This document shows, in pieces, positions 36,030-46,935 of a stretch of 64,000 nt of DNA. The DNA comes from Acidobacteriaceae bacterium. Its GTDB lineage: Bacteria > Acidobacteriota > Terriglobia > Terriglobales > Acidobacteriaceae. Within the stretch, counting starts at the first letter, position 1, and every line of letters starts with the position of its first letter. The position numbers were made by a program, and so were the translations under genes. The stretch spans positions 62,001 to 126,000 of the forward strand of contig CAHJWI010000003.1 in assembly GCA_903642225.1 (NCBI GenBank), written 5' to 3'. The notes below the pieces were generated by a model. That model saw only the letters and a program-made list of their open reading frames with translations, did no database searches and had not been told where the DNA came from.

Positions 36030-36875
36030 ATGAGTATGGTTCTGCGTTCAAAACGTCCCGTCGCTTCTGCCACCCTGCTCGCGGCATCCCTCTTTGCCGC
36101 CGTCAACGTTCTGGCACTTGCCCAGTCCACCGCCATCCCCGCATCGTCCCCCACCAGCGCCCAGGGCTCCGTTTCTTCGCTTCCCTCTGCAAACCCGCAG
36201 GCTACAATCAGCGCTTCTCACCTCGCCGTACTGTGGGACGGTGTTGTTCTGCAGGTCGACGCAACCAACGTCCCCCTTTCCAGGGTTCTTCGCGAAATCA
36301 GTCTCAAAACCAAGCTCCACATCACAGGCACTGCACCGGACGAGCGTATCTTTGGCACGTACGGACCGGGCCCCATGAACCTTGTCGTGCCGGCGCTGCT
36401 GGACGGCCTTTCCATCAACATGCTGCTCACCGAACGCACCGGCGGCGTGCCCAGCGACCTATCCCTCACAGCGCGCTCTGGCGGCCCGACTCCCTCAGCC
36501 GTACCAACACAGCAGGCCATCGACGATACCTCTACGCAGCCGCCCACTTCCACCGGTTTTACTCCGCCGACCAACGGCACCGGCCAGCCCACCGGCAGCT
36601 TCGTCCCGCGTCCACGCGTAAACCCGAACGGCACTCAAAGCAATGGCGCGATCGCAGGCCCTACCCTCGGTGACAACGGCATCAGCGGTTCCGACAACGG
36701 GATTAACGGTCCAAACAGTGGAGTGAACGGTGCCGACAACGGTATTGGCGTCGCGCCATCCGGGACCGACGCAAACACCACGGACCCCGCTTCACCTAAC
36801 GGCGTCCGTACACCTCAGGAAATCTTTGAGCAGTTGCAAAAATTGCGCCAGCAGCAGAGCCAGCCGCAACAGTAG
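36030..36875 (+). CDS. Exported protein with STN/secretin-N-like domain and Asn-Gly-rich tail
   Basis: A 281-aa protein with a signal peptide (MSMVLRSKRPVASATLLAAS to about LALAQ). Residues about 65-135 (VVLQVDATNVPLSRVLREISLKTKLHITG...LLDGLSINMLLTER) resemble the STN/secretin short N-domain found at the front of TonB transducers and secretins. From about 170 onward it is low-complexity, with repeated NG, DNGI and GTG units (about 210-245), and it ends in a Gln-rich helix. No barrel or secretin core follows, so it may be a stand-alone periplasmic adaptor. Function unknown. Confidence 0.78.
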   Translation: MSMVLRSKRPVASATLLAASLFAAVNVLALAQSTAIPASSPTSAQGSVSSLPSANPQATISASHLAVLWDGVVLQVDATNVPLSRVLREISLKTKLHITGTAPDERIFGTYGPGPMNLVVPALLDGLSINMLLTERTGGVPSDLSLTARSGGPTPSAVPTQQAIDDTSTQPPTSTGFTPPTNGTGQPTGSFVPRPRVNPNGTQSNGAIAGPTLGDNGISGSDNGINGPNSGVNGADNGIGVAPSGTDANTTDPASPNGVRTPQEIFEQLQKLRQQQSQPQQ

Positions 36876-36878
36876 ATT

Positions 36879-37061
36879 TTAGCCCGCGACGAGCCCAGCA
36901 CTGCCCACTGGTTGCGCCGTCATCCGCCGTGCGCGCTGTTGTGCTGCTTGCATGCTGTGAATGCGGAACAGTTGAAACATTCCAAAACACAGGCCGTACG
37001 CAACCAAAACACCACCAGCGAGGGCGGCAGAGATTGCACAAAGCAGGACAATAGTCATCAT
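36879..37061 (-). CDS. Small single-helix membrane protein
   Basis: A 60-aa protein starting at the ATG at 37061, with AGGAG seven bases upstream. It has one hydrophobic helix (about 3-26, TIVLLCAISAALAGGVLVAYG) followed by a cytoplasmic basic tail containing QLFRIHSMQAAQQRARR. No function is recognisable. It is convergent with the STN-like gene and ends 3 bases after that gene's stop. The 289 bases between it and uvrA contain a short hairpin (AACGGC/GCCGTT at 37283-37297) and presumably both promoters. Confidence 0.6.
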   Translation of the reverse strand: MMTIVLLCAISAALAGGVLVAYGLCFGMFQLFRIHSMQAAQQRARRMTAQPVGSAGLVAG

Positions 37062-37350
37062 GAGGCTGCTCCTAAATTCATTGCGCGAGTACTCCCCGGA
37101 GTTGCGCAAAAGCACCGTGAAGGTTCAGCGAAGCCAGGCCGCGGAGTTCGCCGCCAGAATATCTCTTTGTCTCGCTCGATCCTGACGCTCTGGCTGTACA
37201 CAGTGTGCCGTTACCCCCACGCAAGGGGAGTACGCATCTGGGTACATACCGCGTGCGCCTGCATGGGCCGGCTCCGCAACTGAACGGCTTCGCCGTTTAT
37301 TCGTGATGCCGTATCCTAGATAGTGCGGCTGTCGAGGGCCGCGGCAGCTC

Positions 37351-40300
37351 ATGAATGTGACTCACATTACGGTGCGCGGCGCGCGCCACCATAACCTGAA
37401 GAACATCGACGTCAGCATCCCGCGCAACAGCCTGACGGTGGTCACCGGCCTCTCCGGCTCCGGTAAGAGTTCGTTGGCCTTCGACACCATCTACGCCGAA
37501 GGCCAGCGCCGCTACGTCGAAACCCTGAGCGCATACGCCCGCCAGTTTCTCGACCAGATGGAGCGCCCTGACGTAGACGCTATTGACGGCCTCAGCCCGG
37601 CTATCTCCATCGAGCAGAAGACCACATCGCGATCGCCCCGTTCCACTGTCGGCACCATCACCGAAATCTACGACTACTTGCGCCTGCTCTGGGCCAGCGT
37701 CGGCAAGCCCCACTGCCCCGAATGCGGCCATGAGATCAGCCGTCAAAGCGCTGACCAGATCGTCGAGCGCGTCGTCGCCCTGTCGCCAGGCGAGCGCATC
37801 ACCGTGCTCGCCCCCCTTGTACGCGGCCGCAAAGGCGAGTTTCGCGAGGAGCTGGAAGCGTTGGACCAGCAGGGCTTCCGTGCCCGCGTTGATGGCGAGA
37901 TGATCGAGATCACCGAAGGCCTGCGACTCGAAAAGCGTAAGAACCACACCGTTGAAGCTGTCGTCGACCGCATTCTTCTCAAGCAGGGCCCCGACGGCAA
38001 ACTCGACACACGCCGCCTCGAGGCAAGCATCCAAAAAGCGCTCACCATGGCCAAGGGCTTGGTCATCATCGCCATCCACGGCCAGGAAGAAACACTCTAC
38101 AGCTCCTCCATGGCATGTCCTGATTGCGGCATCAACGTGCCTAAACTGGAGCCGCGCTCCTTCTCCTTCAACTCCACCTATGGCGCATGCACGGCGTGCA
38201 ACGGCCTTGGTAACATTTACGATTTTGACCCGGGCAAAACCATCGCCGACTGGTCGAAGCCACTGCTGGATGGCGCCATGGGACCGGGTTCCGCCAGTGC
38301 CTACCTGCTGCGACTCATCAAGCTTGCTGCCGACAAATACAAGATCGACCTGAAGAAGCCGTTTGAAGATCTGCCCGAACCACACCAGAAGCTGCTTATG
38401 TATGGTCCGCCAAAAGGTGAGGCCGGCAAAACAGGATTTCACGGCATCTTCAGCTACCTGCGTGAAAGCATGGAGGAGTCTAAAAGCGAGGGCTTCCGCG
38501 AATACTACATGCAGTTCATGAGCGCCACGGAATGCCCGGCCTGCAACGGCAAACGTCTGCGGCCGGAGTCGCTTGCCGTCAAGGTAGAGTCGCAGTCCAT
38601 CTCCGACTTCACCTCGCTCTCGCTGGTGCGCGCGCTTGAGCGTGCACGCACCTTCCACTTCGTCGGCCGCGACCGCCTCATCGCAGACCGCCTGCAACGC
38701 GAGGTCATCGAGCGGCTCGAGTTCCTGAACGCAGTCGGTCTAAGCTACCTCTCCCTCAACCGCAGCGCCGCCACCCTCAGCGGCGGCGAAGGCCAGCGCA
38801 TCCGCCTTGCCACACAAATCGGCTCACGGCTGCGCGGCGTGCTTTACGTGCTGGATGAACCCTCCATCGGCCTCCACCAACGCGACAACATGAAGCTGAT
38901 CGCAGCCATGGAAAACCTGCGCGACCTCGGCAACACGGTGCTCGTGGTGGAGCACGATGAAGATACGATTCGCAAAGCCGACTACGTGCTCGATCTTGGC
39001 CCCGGCGCCGGCAAGAACGGCGGAGAACTGATCGCTTCCGGGACTCCGGACGAGGTCGCCGCCACGCCCGGTTCCCTCACCGGCCAATACATGTCCGGCG
39101 CGCTCGATATCCGCTCCAACGATGCTCCGCGTGCACTCAGCGGCCGCGACATCGTTGTAGAAGACGCACGCAGCCACAACTTACAACATGTCACCGCGCA
39201 TTTCCCCCTCGGCGTACTTACCGTCGTCACCGGTGTAAGTGGCTCGGGTAAGTCAACATTAGTCAACGATATCCTCTACCGCTCGCTCGCGAAGCAGATC
39301 TACCGCTCCAAGGAAGAGCCCGGCGCGCACGGAGCCGTCCGCGGCATCGAGCAGCTCGACAAGGTCATCCAGATCGACCAATCGCCCACCGGCAGGACGC
39401 CTCGCTCCAACCCCGCGACCTATACAGGCGTTTTCACCGCAATTCGTGAGCTTTTCGCGATGCTGCCGGAATCGCGCGAGCGAGGCTACAAGTCCGGCCG
39501 CTTCAGCTTCAACGTGCAGGGGGGCCGCTGCGAAGCATGCCAGGGCGACGGACAGCGCCGCATTGAGATGAACTTCCTGCCGGACGTGTATGTCTTATGC
39601 GAGGTATGCAACGGCCGGCGCTATAACCAGGAAACCCTGTCCGTAAAGTTCAAGGGATACTCGATCGCCGATGTCCTCGACTTACAGATATCCGATGCAC
39701 TCACTGTTCTATCCGACATCCCGAATGTAAACGCCAAGATACAAACCCTCGTCGACGTCGGTCTCGGCTACATCCACCTTGGCCAGTCCGCCACCACGCT
39801 CAGCGGCGGTGAAGCTCAGCGCATGAAGCTGGCCAAAGAGTTAAGCAAACGCCAGACCGGCCGTACCCTCTACCTGTTGGATGAACCCACCACAGGCCTT
39901 CACTTCGACGACGTTCGTAAACTCCTCGAGGTTCTCCAGCGGCTCACTGATCTGGGTAACTCCATCATCATCATCGAGCACAATCTCGATGTCATCCGCA
40001 ATGCAGACTGGCTCATTGACATGGGGCCGGAGGGCGGCGAAGGCGGCGGCACCATCGTCGCTCAAGGCACACCGGAGCAGGTTGCAAGGATTTCTGCATC
40101 ACACACTGGCACGTTCCTCGCACGGCATTACGCGGAACGTCCAGCATCACAAAGATCCCCTGCTCCCCCGTATGTGGCCCCGGTCTCTGTCAAAACCGAG
40201 GTCGCCAATCCCACTAAGTTCGCTCCAAGCGCAGAAGAACGTCTGGCCAAGCGCAAGGCCGCAGCCAAGGCCGCCTCTGCGAAAAGCAAGGCCAAAAAAG

Positions 40301-40389
40301 CAGCCCGAGCTATTGAAGACGCCACGGCGGAACCACTCGCCGCGGCCACAGAGCCCGCAGCACGTCGAGCAGGAAAGAAGGCCGCATGA
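37351..40389 (+). CDS. uvrA: Excinuclease ABC subunit A
   Basis: UvrA recognises bulky DNA lesions and loads UvrB in nucleotide excision repair. Two ABC ATPase halves are seen: Walker [18 protein letters not shown] near residue 30 and [15 protein letters not shown] near 627, ABC signatures [13 protein letters not shown] and [13 protein letters not shown], and Walker [13 protein letters not shown] and [12 protein letters not shown]. Zinc-binding cysteines appear as CPECG, CPDCG...CTACNGLG and CEACQGDGQ...CEVCNG. The 1012-aa length includes an Ala/Lys-rich tail of about 45 residues beyond the usual end, possibly a DNA-contacting extension. Its TGA overlaps the next start (ATGA). Confidence 0.98.
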   Translation: MNVTHITVRGARHHNLKNIDVSIPRNSLTVVTGLSGSGKSSLAFDTIYAEGQRRYVETLSAYARQFLDQMERPDVDAIDGLSPAISIEQKTTSRSPRSTVGTITEIYDYLRLLWASVGKPHCPECGHEISRQSADQIVERVVALSPGERITVLAPLVRGRKGEFREELEALDQQGFRARVDGEMIEITEGLRLEKRKNHTVEAVVDRILLKQGPDGKLDTRRLEASIQKALTMAKGLVIIAIHGQEETLYSSSMACPDCGINVPKLEPRSFSFNSTYGACTACNGLGNIYDFDPGKTIADWSKPLLDGAMGPGSASAYLLRLIKLAADKYKIDLKKPFEDLPEPHQKLLMYGPPKGEAGKTGFHGIFSYLRESMEESKSEGFREYYMQFMSATECPACNGKRLRPESLAVKVESQSISDFTSLSLVRALERARTFHFVGRDRLIADRLQREVIERLEFLNAVGLSYLSLNRSAATLSGGEGQRIRLATQIGSRLRGVLYVLDEPSIGLHQRDNMKLIAAMENLRDLGNTVLVVEHDEDTIRKADYVLDLGPGAGKNGGELIASGTPDEVAATPGSLTGQYMSGALDIRSNDAPRALSGRDIVVEDARSHNLQHVTAHFPLGVLTVVTGVSGSGKSTLVNDILYRSLAKQIYRSKEEPGAHGAVRGIEQLDKVIQIDQSPTGRTPRSNPATYTGVFTAIRELFAMLPESRERGYKSGRFSFNVQGGRCEACQGDGQRRIEMNFLPDVYVLCEVCNGRRYNQETLSVKFKGYSIADVLDLQISDALTVLSDIPNVNAKIQTLVDVGLGYIHLGQSATTLSGGEAQRMKLAKELSKRQTGRTLYLLDEPTTGLHFDDVRKLLEVLQRLTDLGNSIIIIEHNLDVIRNADWLIDMGPEGGEGGGTIVAQGTPEQVARISASHTGTFLARHYAERPASQRSPAPPYVAPVSVKTEVANPTKFAPSAEERLAKRKAAAKAASAKSKAKKAARAIEDATAEPLAAATEPAARRAGKKAA

Positions 40390-41369
40390 TTGCACGGTAC
40401 GACGACGAAGGCGACGGCGAAAACACCAGCCGGATCGACTTTGAGCCATCAGCGTACATGCCCACAACTTCGGCTAGGCAAAGCAAGGTCACCGTTATAA
40501 GCTCATCCGCGGCAGACGATACGCAGACGGCTCTCGAAACGCCACCGACTGTCGCCATCCACCAGCCGAATATCGGCTATTCCGTGCTCGCCCTGGTCAT
40601 CGGCCTCGTGGCCATGCTGCTGTGCACAGCAGCCGTTCTGGCCGTGGCATACAAGCTGCACATTGTGCCGTCGCTTACCCATCTTGACCCGGCGACCATG
40701 CCCAAAACCAGCATCCTGGGCGAAGCTCTCGGCTACGGCATCTGCCTTGCCATAATCGTGCCGCTGTTTCGCCGCATGTGGAACCGGCCCTTCGCCCAGG
40801 TCCTGCAGATGAACCTGCACGCGGCACGCACCAACGCAGGCAAGCTCGTGCTCCTCGGCATCCTCCTCAGCATCATTGCGCAGGCAGCGGAGTCGCTGCT
40901 TACCCTGCCAAAAGACGTTCCGCTCGATGCCTTCTTCCGAACACCTTCCGACATCTGGACGGTAGCCATATTCGGCACCCTCGTCGCTCCCCCCGTGGAG
41001 GAACTGCTCTTCCGCGGCTTCTTCTTGCCGGCCTTTGCCATCGCCTTTGACTGGCTGCGCCTCCCGCGTACCTTCGAAGCGCGCCTGGCATGGCACTCCA
41101 CCAACGATCTCAGCCGCGCCGGACTCGTCTTTTCCGGCATCCTTACAAGCGTTCTTTTCGGCGTCATGCATGCCGCACAGCTCAAGTTCGCCTGGAACGC
41201 GGTCGCCCTGCTCTCCTGCGTTGGTGGCATCTTCGCTCTTGTGCGCCTCCGCTTCAACTCCGTCTGGGCATCGTCCTTCGTGCATATGGTCTACAACGGC
41301 TTCATTTTCGTGCTCCTCTTTATCGGCACCGACGGCTTTCGTCACCTGGACAAGCTGCACGGTCACTAA
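40386..41369 (+). CDS. CPBP-family intramembrane glutamic endopeptidase
   Basis: A 327-aa membrane protease of the CPBP (CAAX/bacteriocin-processing, Abi) family. After a polar N-terminus of about 60 residues come about eight hydrophobic segments. Catalytic motifs are EELLFRG (EExxxR), FGVMHA (FxxxH) and HMVYN (HxxxN) in order. Substrates in bacteria are largely unknown. It is translationally coupled to uvrA through ATGA, an unusual pairing that says little about function. pyrE follows after 38 bases. Confidence 0.9.
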   Translation: MIARYDDEGDGENTSRIDFEPSAYMPTTSARQSKVTVISSSAADDTQTALETPPTVAIHQPNIGYSVLALVIGLVAMLLCTAAVLAVAYKLHIVPSLTHLDPATMPKTSILGEALGYGICLAIIVPLFRRMWNRPFAQVLQMNLHAARTNAGKLVLLGILLSIIAQAAESLLTLPKDVPLDAFFRTPSDIWTVAIFGTLVAPPVEELLFRGFFLPAFAIAFDWLRLPRTFEARLAWHSTNDLSRAGLVFSGILTSVLFGVMHAAQLKFAWNAVALLSCVGGIFALVRLRFNSVWASSFVHMVYNGFIFVLLFIGTDGFRHLDKLHGH

Positions 41370-41407
41370 CCAGCCGCTAGCGCGAGCACACATGGCAGAC
41401 TGGATCT

Positions 41408-42007
41408 ATGCCCTTTGCTGAAGACCGCGCCTCCCTGCTCGCCATCATCGCCCGGCTCTCGTTCCGCATCGGCGATTTCACGCTCGCAAGCGGTGCAAAA
41501 AGCGATTACTACATCGACTGCCGCACCACAACGCTCGACGCCGAAGGCGGCCGTCTTTGCGGCATCCTCATGGCGTCCATGTTGCGCGACATCGCACCGG
41601 AGGCCCAGGCTGTCGGCGGCCTCACCATGGGCGCCGATCCGCTCGTCTCCAACATCGCCACCGCCTCCGCCTACTTCCGCCTGCAGCAGCCAGCCGCAAA
41701 CCTCGTCCACGGCTTCCTCGTGCGCAAGGCCCTGAAAACCCACGGCACCGGCCGCCAGATCGAAGGCTTCGTCCACCCCGGCGCATCCGTCGTTGTCGTC
41801 GACGACGTCTGCACCACCGGTGCCTCCACCATCACAGCGATTGAAGCCGTACGCGCCGCCGGCATGCACGTCGCTGCCGTCCTTTGCCTGGTAGATCGCC
41901 AGCAGGGCGGCCGCGAAAACATCCTCGCCGCCATTCAGGCCGCTCCATTCGCCTTACTTTTTACAGCAGAAGACGTGCGCGCCGAAAAGCTCCAGCAGAC
42001 GGCATAG
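41408..42007 (+). CDS. pyrE: Orotate phosphoribosyltransferase
   Basis: Transfers ribose-5-phosphate from PRPP to orotate, giving OMP in pyrimidine synthesis. The 199-aa product has the type I PRTase fold: LASGAKSDYYIDCRTTTL near residue 26, the VGGLTMGADPLV substrate loop, the flexible loop with KALKTHGTGRQIEG, and the PRPP motif VVVVDDVCTTGAST. The ATG at 41408 follows directly on the CPBP gene. No other pyrimidine gene is present. The convergent zinc-ribbon gene ends 8 bases downstream. Confidence 0.96.
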   Translation: MPFAEDRASLLAIIARLSFRIGDFTLASGAKSDYYIDCRTTTLDAEGGRLCGILMASMLRDIAPEAQAVGGLTMGADPLVSNIATASAYFRLQQPAANLVHGFLVRKALKTHGTGRQIEGFVHPGASVVVVDDVCTTGASTITAIEAVRAAGMHVAAVLCLVDRQQGGRENILAAIQAAPFALLFTAEDVRAEKLQQTA

Positions 42008-42015
42008 CTCCGCTT

Positions 42016-42255
42016 TTAGTTCTCCGGGGCTTCAGTCACTTGCACACCCGCCTTCGTAAACTGCACGGTCGTCCGGCCGCAGCCCACACCTGGTGATGGT
42101 CCTGGGCACGAGCGCCCCTTGCGATGCAGAACTTGCGATACCAAGAACACTTTGCCGCACGCACGACAGCTCACCGCCGCATTGTTTCCGTACCAGTCCT
42201 CATCAACCGCAAGATTGTTCTTGTCCAATAGCCGCACTAGGCGATAGTAGCTCAT
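42016..42255 (-). CDS. Small zinc-ribbon protein
   Basis: A 79-aa protein starting at ATG 42255 (MSYYRLVRLLDKNNLAVDED). It has CRACG near residue 31 and a second pair with spaced cysteines (CPGPSPGVGCG), a likely C4 zinc ribbon, with polar ends. The open frame runs to 42423, but the family-like part begins at this Met, preceded by AGGGCGAAA. The start codon sits in the 12-base loop of a 14-bp imperfect hairpin. It is divergent from the nuclease-like gene, 33 bases apart. No specific function is assigned; nucleic acid binding is a guess. Confidence 0.65.
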   Translation of the reverse strand: MSYYRLVRLLDKNNLAVDEDWYGNNAAVSCRACGKVFLVSQVLHRKGRSCPGPSPGVGCGRTTVQFTKAGVQVTEAPEN

Positions 42256-42276
42256 TTTCGCCCTATCATCGCCTAG
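42237..42276. promoter_or_regulatory. Hairpin/inverted repeat spanning the zinc-ribbon start codon
   Basis: CTAGGCGATAGTAG (42237-42250) and CTATCATCGCCTAG (42263-42276) match as inverted arms at 12 of 14 positions, with a 12-base loop containing the start codon of the zinc-ribbon gene. It also occupies most of the 33-base gap to the nuclease gene. It could be an operator for both genes or an mRNA hairpin exposing the start. Confidence 0.5.
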
Positions 42277-42288
42277 AATGTTGCTGTG

Positions 42289-43218
42289 ATGACCGAGCGC
42301 GCACTGCTGTACGACGAGGATGTCCTCTACATCCCTCAGCCCGATTTCGCGGAAGATCACGCACCAAAGCCCTCGCGCGCGACGGCAACACCACCGCGAC
42401 GAAGCCAGGCACTTCGAAACCACTTAAGCGCCCGCAACCAGCAGCGCGCCACCAGCTTCCCGCATGAATCCACCATCAGCAACACACCGTCCATCGTGTA
42501 CCAGCCTGCGGATGACGGCACTCACGGCAACTTCTTCCAAGCCTCCTATCGACGCATCATCGCAAACCCAGCCTGGTCTGCTCGCCTGCAGAAGGCATAC
42601 ACGGCGTCCAGTCAGTTACCGCACAGCAAAGCGCGTCAGCGACGAGAACTGGACTGCGGCAACAGCTCCGACGCCTTGCTCATGAACATCTTCTGCCACC
42701 CCACCGCAGTGCGTTCCCCTGCCCTGCACGCGCTGCTCGGCACCTCGAGCACATCTCCTCACTTTGGCTACCGCGCACGCATCCCACTGCGCTCAGGCCA
42801 CGTGGACAGAACAGAATTCGATATGGTCCTGTCAAATGCCGAAGACCTGCTGCTGGTCGAAGCAAAGCTCAGCGAAGCCGACTTCCAAACCGCTCGTCCT
42901 GCCCTTATGGACCGCTACCAAAGCTTCGAAGAGGTCTTCGACACAGCCGATCTCCCCCGCATCCGCGGCCAGTGGCGCTCTTACCAGCTCCTGCGTTCCA
43001 TCCTCGCCGCGCACCGCCTGCAGGCCAGTTTCACTGTCATGCTCGACGCCCGGCGAACCGATCTCGTCGAGGATATCTTCCTCGTCTACCGCACCGTCCA
43101 CTCGGCCCATCTACGCAGCCGCCTTCACACCATCACATGGCAGCAGATCGCTGCGTGCGTCCCGCGAACGCTGCAGACTTTTCTCGAGTCCAAGTACGGC
43201 ATTGTCGCCGCTCCCTGA
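42289..43218 (+). CDS. PD-(D/E)XK nuclease-like protein (PGN_0703-like)
   Basis: A 309-aa protein. Residues 1-90 are polar and probably disordered. From about 95 it matches the PGN_0703-type putative restriction endonuclease family: ANPAWSARLQKAYTASSQLP, ELDCGNSSDALLMNIFCHP, then the nuclease core with Asp in TEFDMVLSN and the E-x-K pair in LLLVEAKLSEADF, followed by a helical C-terminus. GTG 42286 and ATG 42289 are adjacent possible starts. No methyltransferase is near, so a conventional restriction system is unlikely here. It starts 33 bases from the divergent zinc-ribbon gene. Confidence 0.68.
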   Translation: MTERALLYDEDVLYIPQPDFAEDHAPKPSRATATPPRRSQALRNHLSARNQQRATSFPHESTISNTPSIVYQPADDGTHGNFFQASYRRIIANPAWSARLQKAYTASSQLPHSKARQRRELDCGNSSDALLMNIFCHPTAVRSPALHALLGTSSTSPHFGYRARIPLRSGHVDRTEFDMVLSNAEDLLLVEAKLSEADFQTARPALMDRYQSFEEVFDTADLPRIRGQWRSYQLLRSILAAHRLQASFTVMLDARRTDLVEDIFLVYRTVHSAHLRSRLHTITWQQIAACVPRTLQTFLESKYGIVAAP

Positions 43219-43253
43219 ACCACCCGCAGGCTCAAACACGTAAACTACACGTG

Positions 43254-44348
43254 ATGATTCCCACGCTCGAATGGACGGACCAGGGTGTCCGCTTTCTGGA
43301 CCAGACCAAGCTTCCCATGGAAGAGGTATACGTCAACACCACCAGCTACGGCGAGGTCGCAACCGTTATCCGCGACATGATCGTTCGCGGTGCTCCGGCC
43401 ATCGGCGTTTCCGGCGCCATGGGCATGGCGCTCGGCATCGACCGTTCCAATGCCATTAACGTCGCGGAGCTCTCCCTTGAAGTAAACGTCATGGCCGACG
43501 CGCTCGCAAAGACACGCCCGACCGCTGTCAACCTCTTCTGGGGCATCGAGCGGATCCGCTCCCTCTACACGCGGCTTGTCGCTGAACAGTCACCCCATCT
43601 CAGCGAAGCCGACAAGCTTAAAACCATCAAGGCCGCCATCGTTACGGAAGCAAAAACCATGTACGACGAAGACATTGCCGCCTGCAAAACCATGGGCCAG
43701 TTCGGTGCCGACCTGCTCCCACGCAAAGGCACCGTCCTCACCCACTGCAATGCCGGTGCTCTGGCTACCTGCGGCTACGGTTCTGCGCTCGGCGTCATCC
43801 GTGCGGCCGTCGAACGCGGTTTCGAGATCGACGTCCTTGCCGACGAGACACGACCCTTCTTGCAAGGTGCCCGCCTCACCGCCTGGGAGCTGATGAAGGA
43901 CGGCATTCAGACCTCGGTTCTCTGCGACAACATGAGCGGATCCCTCATGCGCCAGGGTCGCATTCAGGCAGTCATCGTCGGCGCCGATCGCATTGCTGCA
44001 AACGGCGACGTGGCCAATAAGATCGGCACCTACACCGTCGCCGTCCTCGCCAGGGAGCACGGCATTCCGTTTTACGTCGCTGCACCCTGGTCCACAATCG
44101 ACATCAACACGCCGACCGGTGAAGAAATCCCCATCGAGCAGCGCGATCCGCGAGAGGTGACGCACAGCAATGGCAAGCAGATGACGCCCGACGGTGTGGG
44201 TATCGAAAATCCCGCCTTTGACGTCACACCTGCAAAATACGTCACGTCCATCATCACCGAACGTGGCTTGTTGAAGGCCCCCTACGGCAAAAGCATCGCC
44301 GCCATGGACGCAGTTGGAGCACTGCAGGCGGATGCCGTACACGCCTAA
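43254..44348 (+). CDS. mtnA: S-methyl-5-thioribose-1-phosphate isomerase
   Basis: Isomerises methylthioribose-1-phosphate to methylthioribulose-1-phosphate in the methionine salvage pathway. The 364-aa product has RGAPAIGVSGAMGMAL near residue 45, catalytic Cys165 in TVLTHCNAGALATCGYG, ADETRPFLQGARLTAWEL, and catalytic Asp245 in IVGADRIAANGDVANKIGTY. The frame opens at 42972 inside the nuclease gene, but ATG 43254 matches the family start and follows the nuclease stop by 35 bases. Other mtn genes are not in the window. Confidence 0.96.
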   Translation: MIPTLEWTDQGVRFLDQTKLPMEEVYVNTTSYGEVATVIRDMIVRGAPAIGVSGAMGMALGIDRSNAINVAELSLEVNVMADALAKTRPTAVNLFWGIERIRSLYTRLVAEQSPHLSEADKLKTIKAAIVTEAKTMYDEDIAACKTMGQFGADLLPRKGTVLTHCNAGALATCGYGSALGVIRAAVERGFEIDVLADETRPFLQGARLTAWELMKDGIQTSVLCDNMSGSLMRQGRIQAVIVGADRIAANGDVANKIGTYTVAVLAREHGIPFYVAAPWSTIDINTPTGEEIPIEQRDPREVTHSNGKQMTPDGVGIENPAFDVTPAKYVTSIITERGLLKAPYGKSIAAMDAVGALQADAVHA

Positions 44349-44688
44349 CCGCCCCTTACAATACCGTCCGCAGCGGCGTGCGGAACGCACACTTGTGGAC
44401 AAGGTCTTCGGCTTTTTCAACTGGCGAGAACGTTCGCTGTTGCGAGGCACAATGCTTGTGCTCCTCAGTACGTGGGCGGCTTTTCGCCTCTCGCACTTCC
44501 CGCAAAACAACGGTACCTTGTGGTTACTGGCTCCCCTTGTCTTCGCCTTCATCGGCACATTCGATACGCTTCGCTGTATGCAACCCAGATGGAACTGGTA
44601 TCACGGCGGTGTCCTGCTGTGCGTCTACATGGACCTCATGGCCGTGTGCATGATTCTCTTCTTCCTGCTCTACCCCATCTGGCTTTAG
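44332..44688 (+). CDS. Small membrane protein of unknown function
   Basis: A 118-aa protein with three hydrophobic helices (about 37-55, LLAPLVFAFIGTF and VYMDLMAVCMILFFLLYPIWL) after a basic N-terminus. The ATG at 44332 lies 17 bases inside mtnA, suggesting coupling; a GTG about 60 bases further is an alternative. I recognise no family. Codon use is like the neighbours. mscL follows after 64 bases with its own strong ribosome site. Confidence 0.65.
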   Translation: MPYTPNRPLQYRPQRRAERTLVDKVFGFFNWRERSLLRGTMLVLLSTWAAFRLSHFPQNNGTLWLLAPLVFAFIGTFDTLRCMQPRWNWYHGGVLLCVYMDLMAVCMILFFLLYPIWL

Positions 44689-44752
44689 ACGGAATATAAA
44701 ACAACCGCATTAGCTCTCTGTTACTCTTGCGGCACACCAGGGGGTCAATGCA

Positions 44753-45202
44753 ATGTTGAAGGGTTTTCGAGAATTTATCCTGCGTGGTAATGTGGTTGAC
44801 CTTGCCGTCGCAGTTGTCATCGGCGCTGCCTTCGCGGCCATCACCGCATCGCTCACCACCGACGTCATCACCCCGTTAATCGCTGCGCTGGTCGGCGCAC
44901 CAGACTTCTCCAGCCTGGTCGTCCATGTGCCTGTGATGCACGCCGTCGCTGTGCCCAATCCCTTGCCCGCAAACTACATTCCCCCGGGTGAGGTTCACAT
45001 TGGTAAGCTGCTCAACGCACTGATCAACTTCCTCATCAACGCCGCGGCAATCTACTTTCTTGTTGTGCTGCCCATGAAGTACCTCATGGCGAAATTCATG
45101 CCCAAAACTGTGGAGGCAGCCACCACCAAGGTATGCCCGCAGTGCCTCAGCGCAATCCCGGTCGCGGCAACACGCTGCGCCTTCTGTACGCAACCCGTCT
45201 AA
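44753..45202 (+). CDS. mscL: Large-conductance mechanosensitive channel MscL with C-terminal zinc ribbon
   Basis: MscL opens under membrane tension to release osmolytes on osmotic downshock. The 149-aa product has the family start [21 protein letters not shown], the first helix with [14 protein letters not shown], a periplasmic loop and the second helix ([19 protein letters not shown]). Instead of the usual helical bundle it ends in a predicted zinc ribbon with CPQC and CAFC pairs about 15 residues apart. GGGGGT lies seven bases before the ATG. A bidirectional terminator-like hairpin separates it from thiC. Confidence 0.95.
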   Translation: MLKGFREFILRGNVVDLAVAVVIGAAFAAITASLTTDVITPLIAALVGAPDFSSLVVHVPVMHAVAVPNPLPANYIPPGEVHIGKLLNALINFLINAAAIYFLVVLPMKYLMAKFMPKTVEAATTKVCPQCLSAIPVAATRCAFCTQPV

Positions 45203-45231
45203 TTCGCTAGTACAAAAGTAAGTCGACGCAA

Positions 45232-45259
45232 AAGGGTTCGCATTTAATGGCGAACCCTT
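45232..45259. terminator. Bidirectional terminator between mscL and thiC
   Basis: A perfect 10-bp stem (AAGGGTTCGC / GCGAACCCTT) with an 8-base loop sits 29 bases past mscL and 22 before the thiC stop. The minus-strand side is followed by a T-rich stretch (TTTGCG...CTTACTTTTG), so it fits termination of thiC better than of mscL. Confidence 0.55.
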
Positions 45260-45281
45260 ATATGCCTCGTCACGAAAGGAC

Positions 45282-46853
<1,572 letters not shown>

Positions 46854-46935
46854 TTAGGGCAAAGTATACGCCGACCACGGCGCTCCATCCATCGAACGAA
46901 TCCCCGCCAGCCTGCGCCTGCTACCCTGTATCTGC

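Noticed and set aside
37297-38697. 466-codon minus-strand ORF opposite uvrA
   Set aside because: Shadow of the uvrA reading frame, with no family resemblance and no ribosome site.
42016-42423. Longer 135-codon reading of the zinc-ribbon gene from 42423
   Set aside because: The extra 56 residues overlap the nuclease gene antisense and look like shadow sequence; ATG 42255 has a ribosome site and begins the ordered part.
43590-44558. 322-codon minus-strand ORF opposite mtnA
   Set aside because: Antisense to mtnA and the membrane protein gene; no domain recognised.
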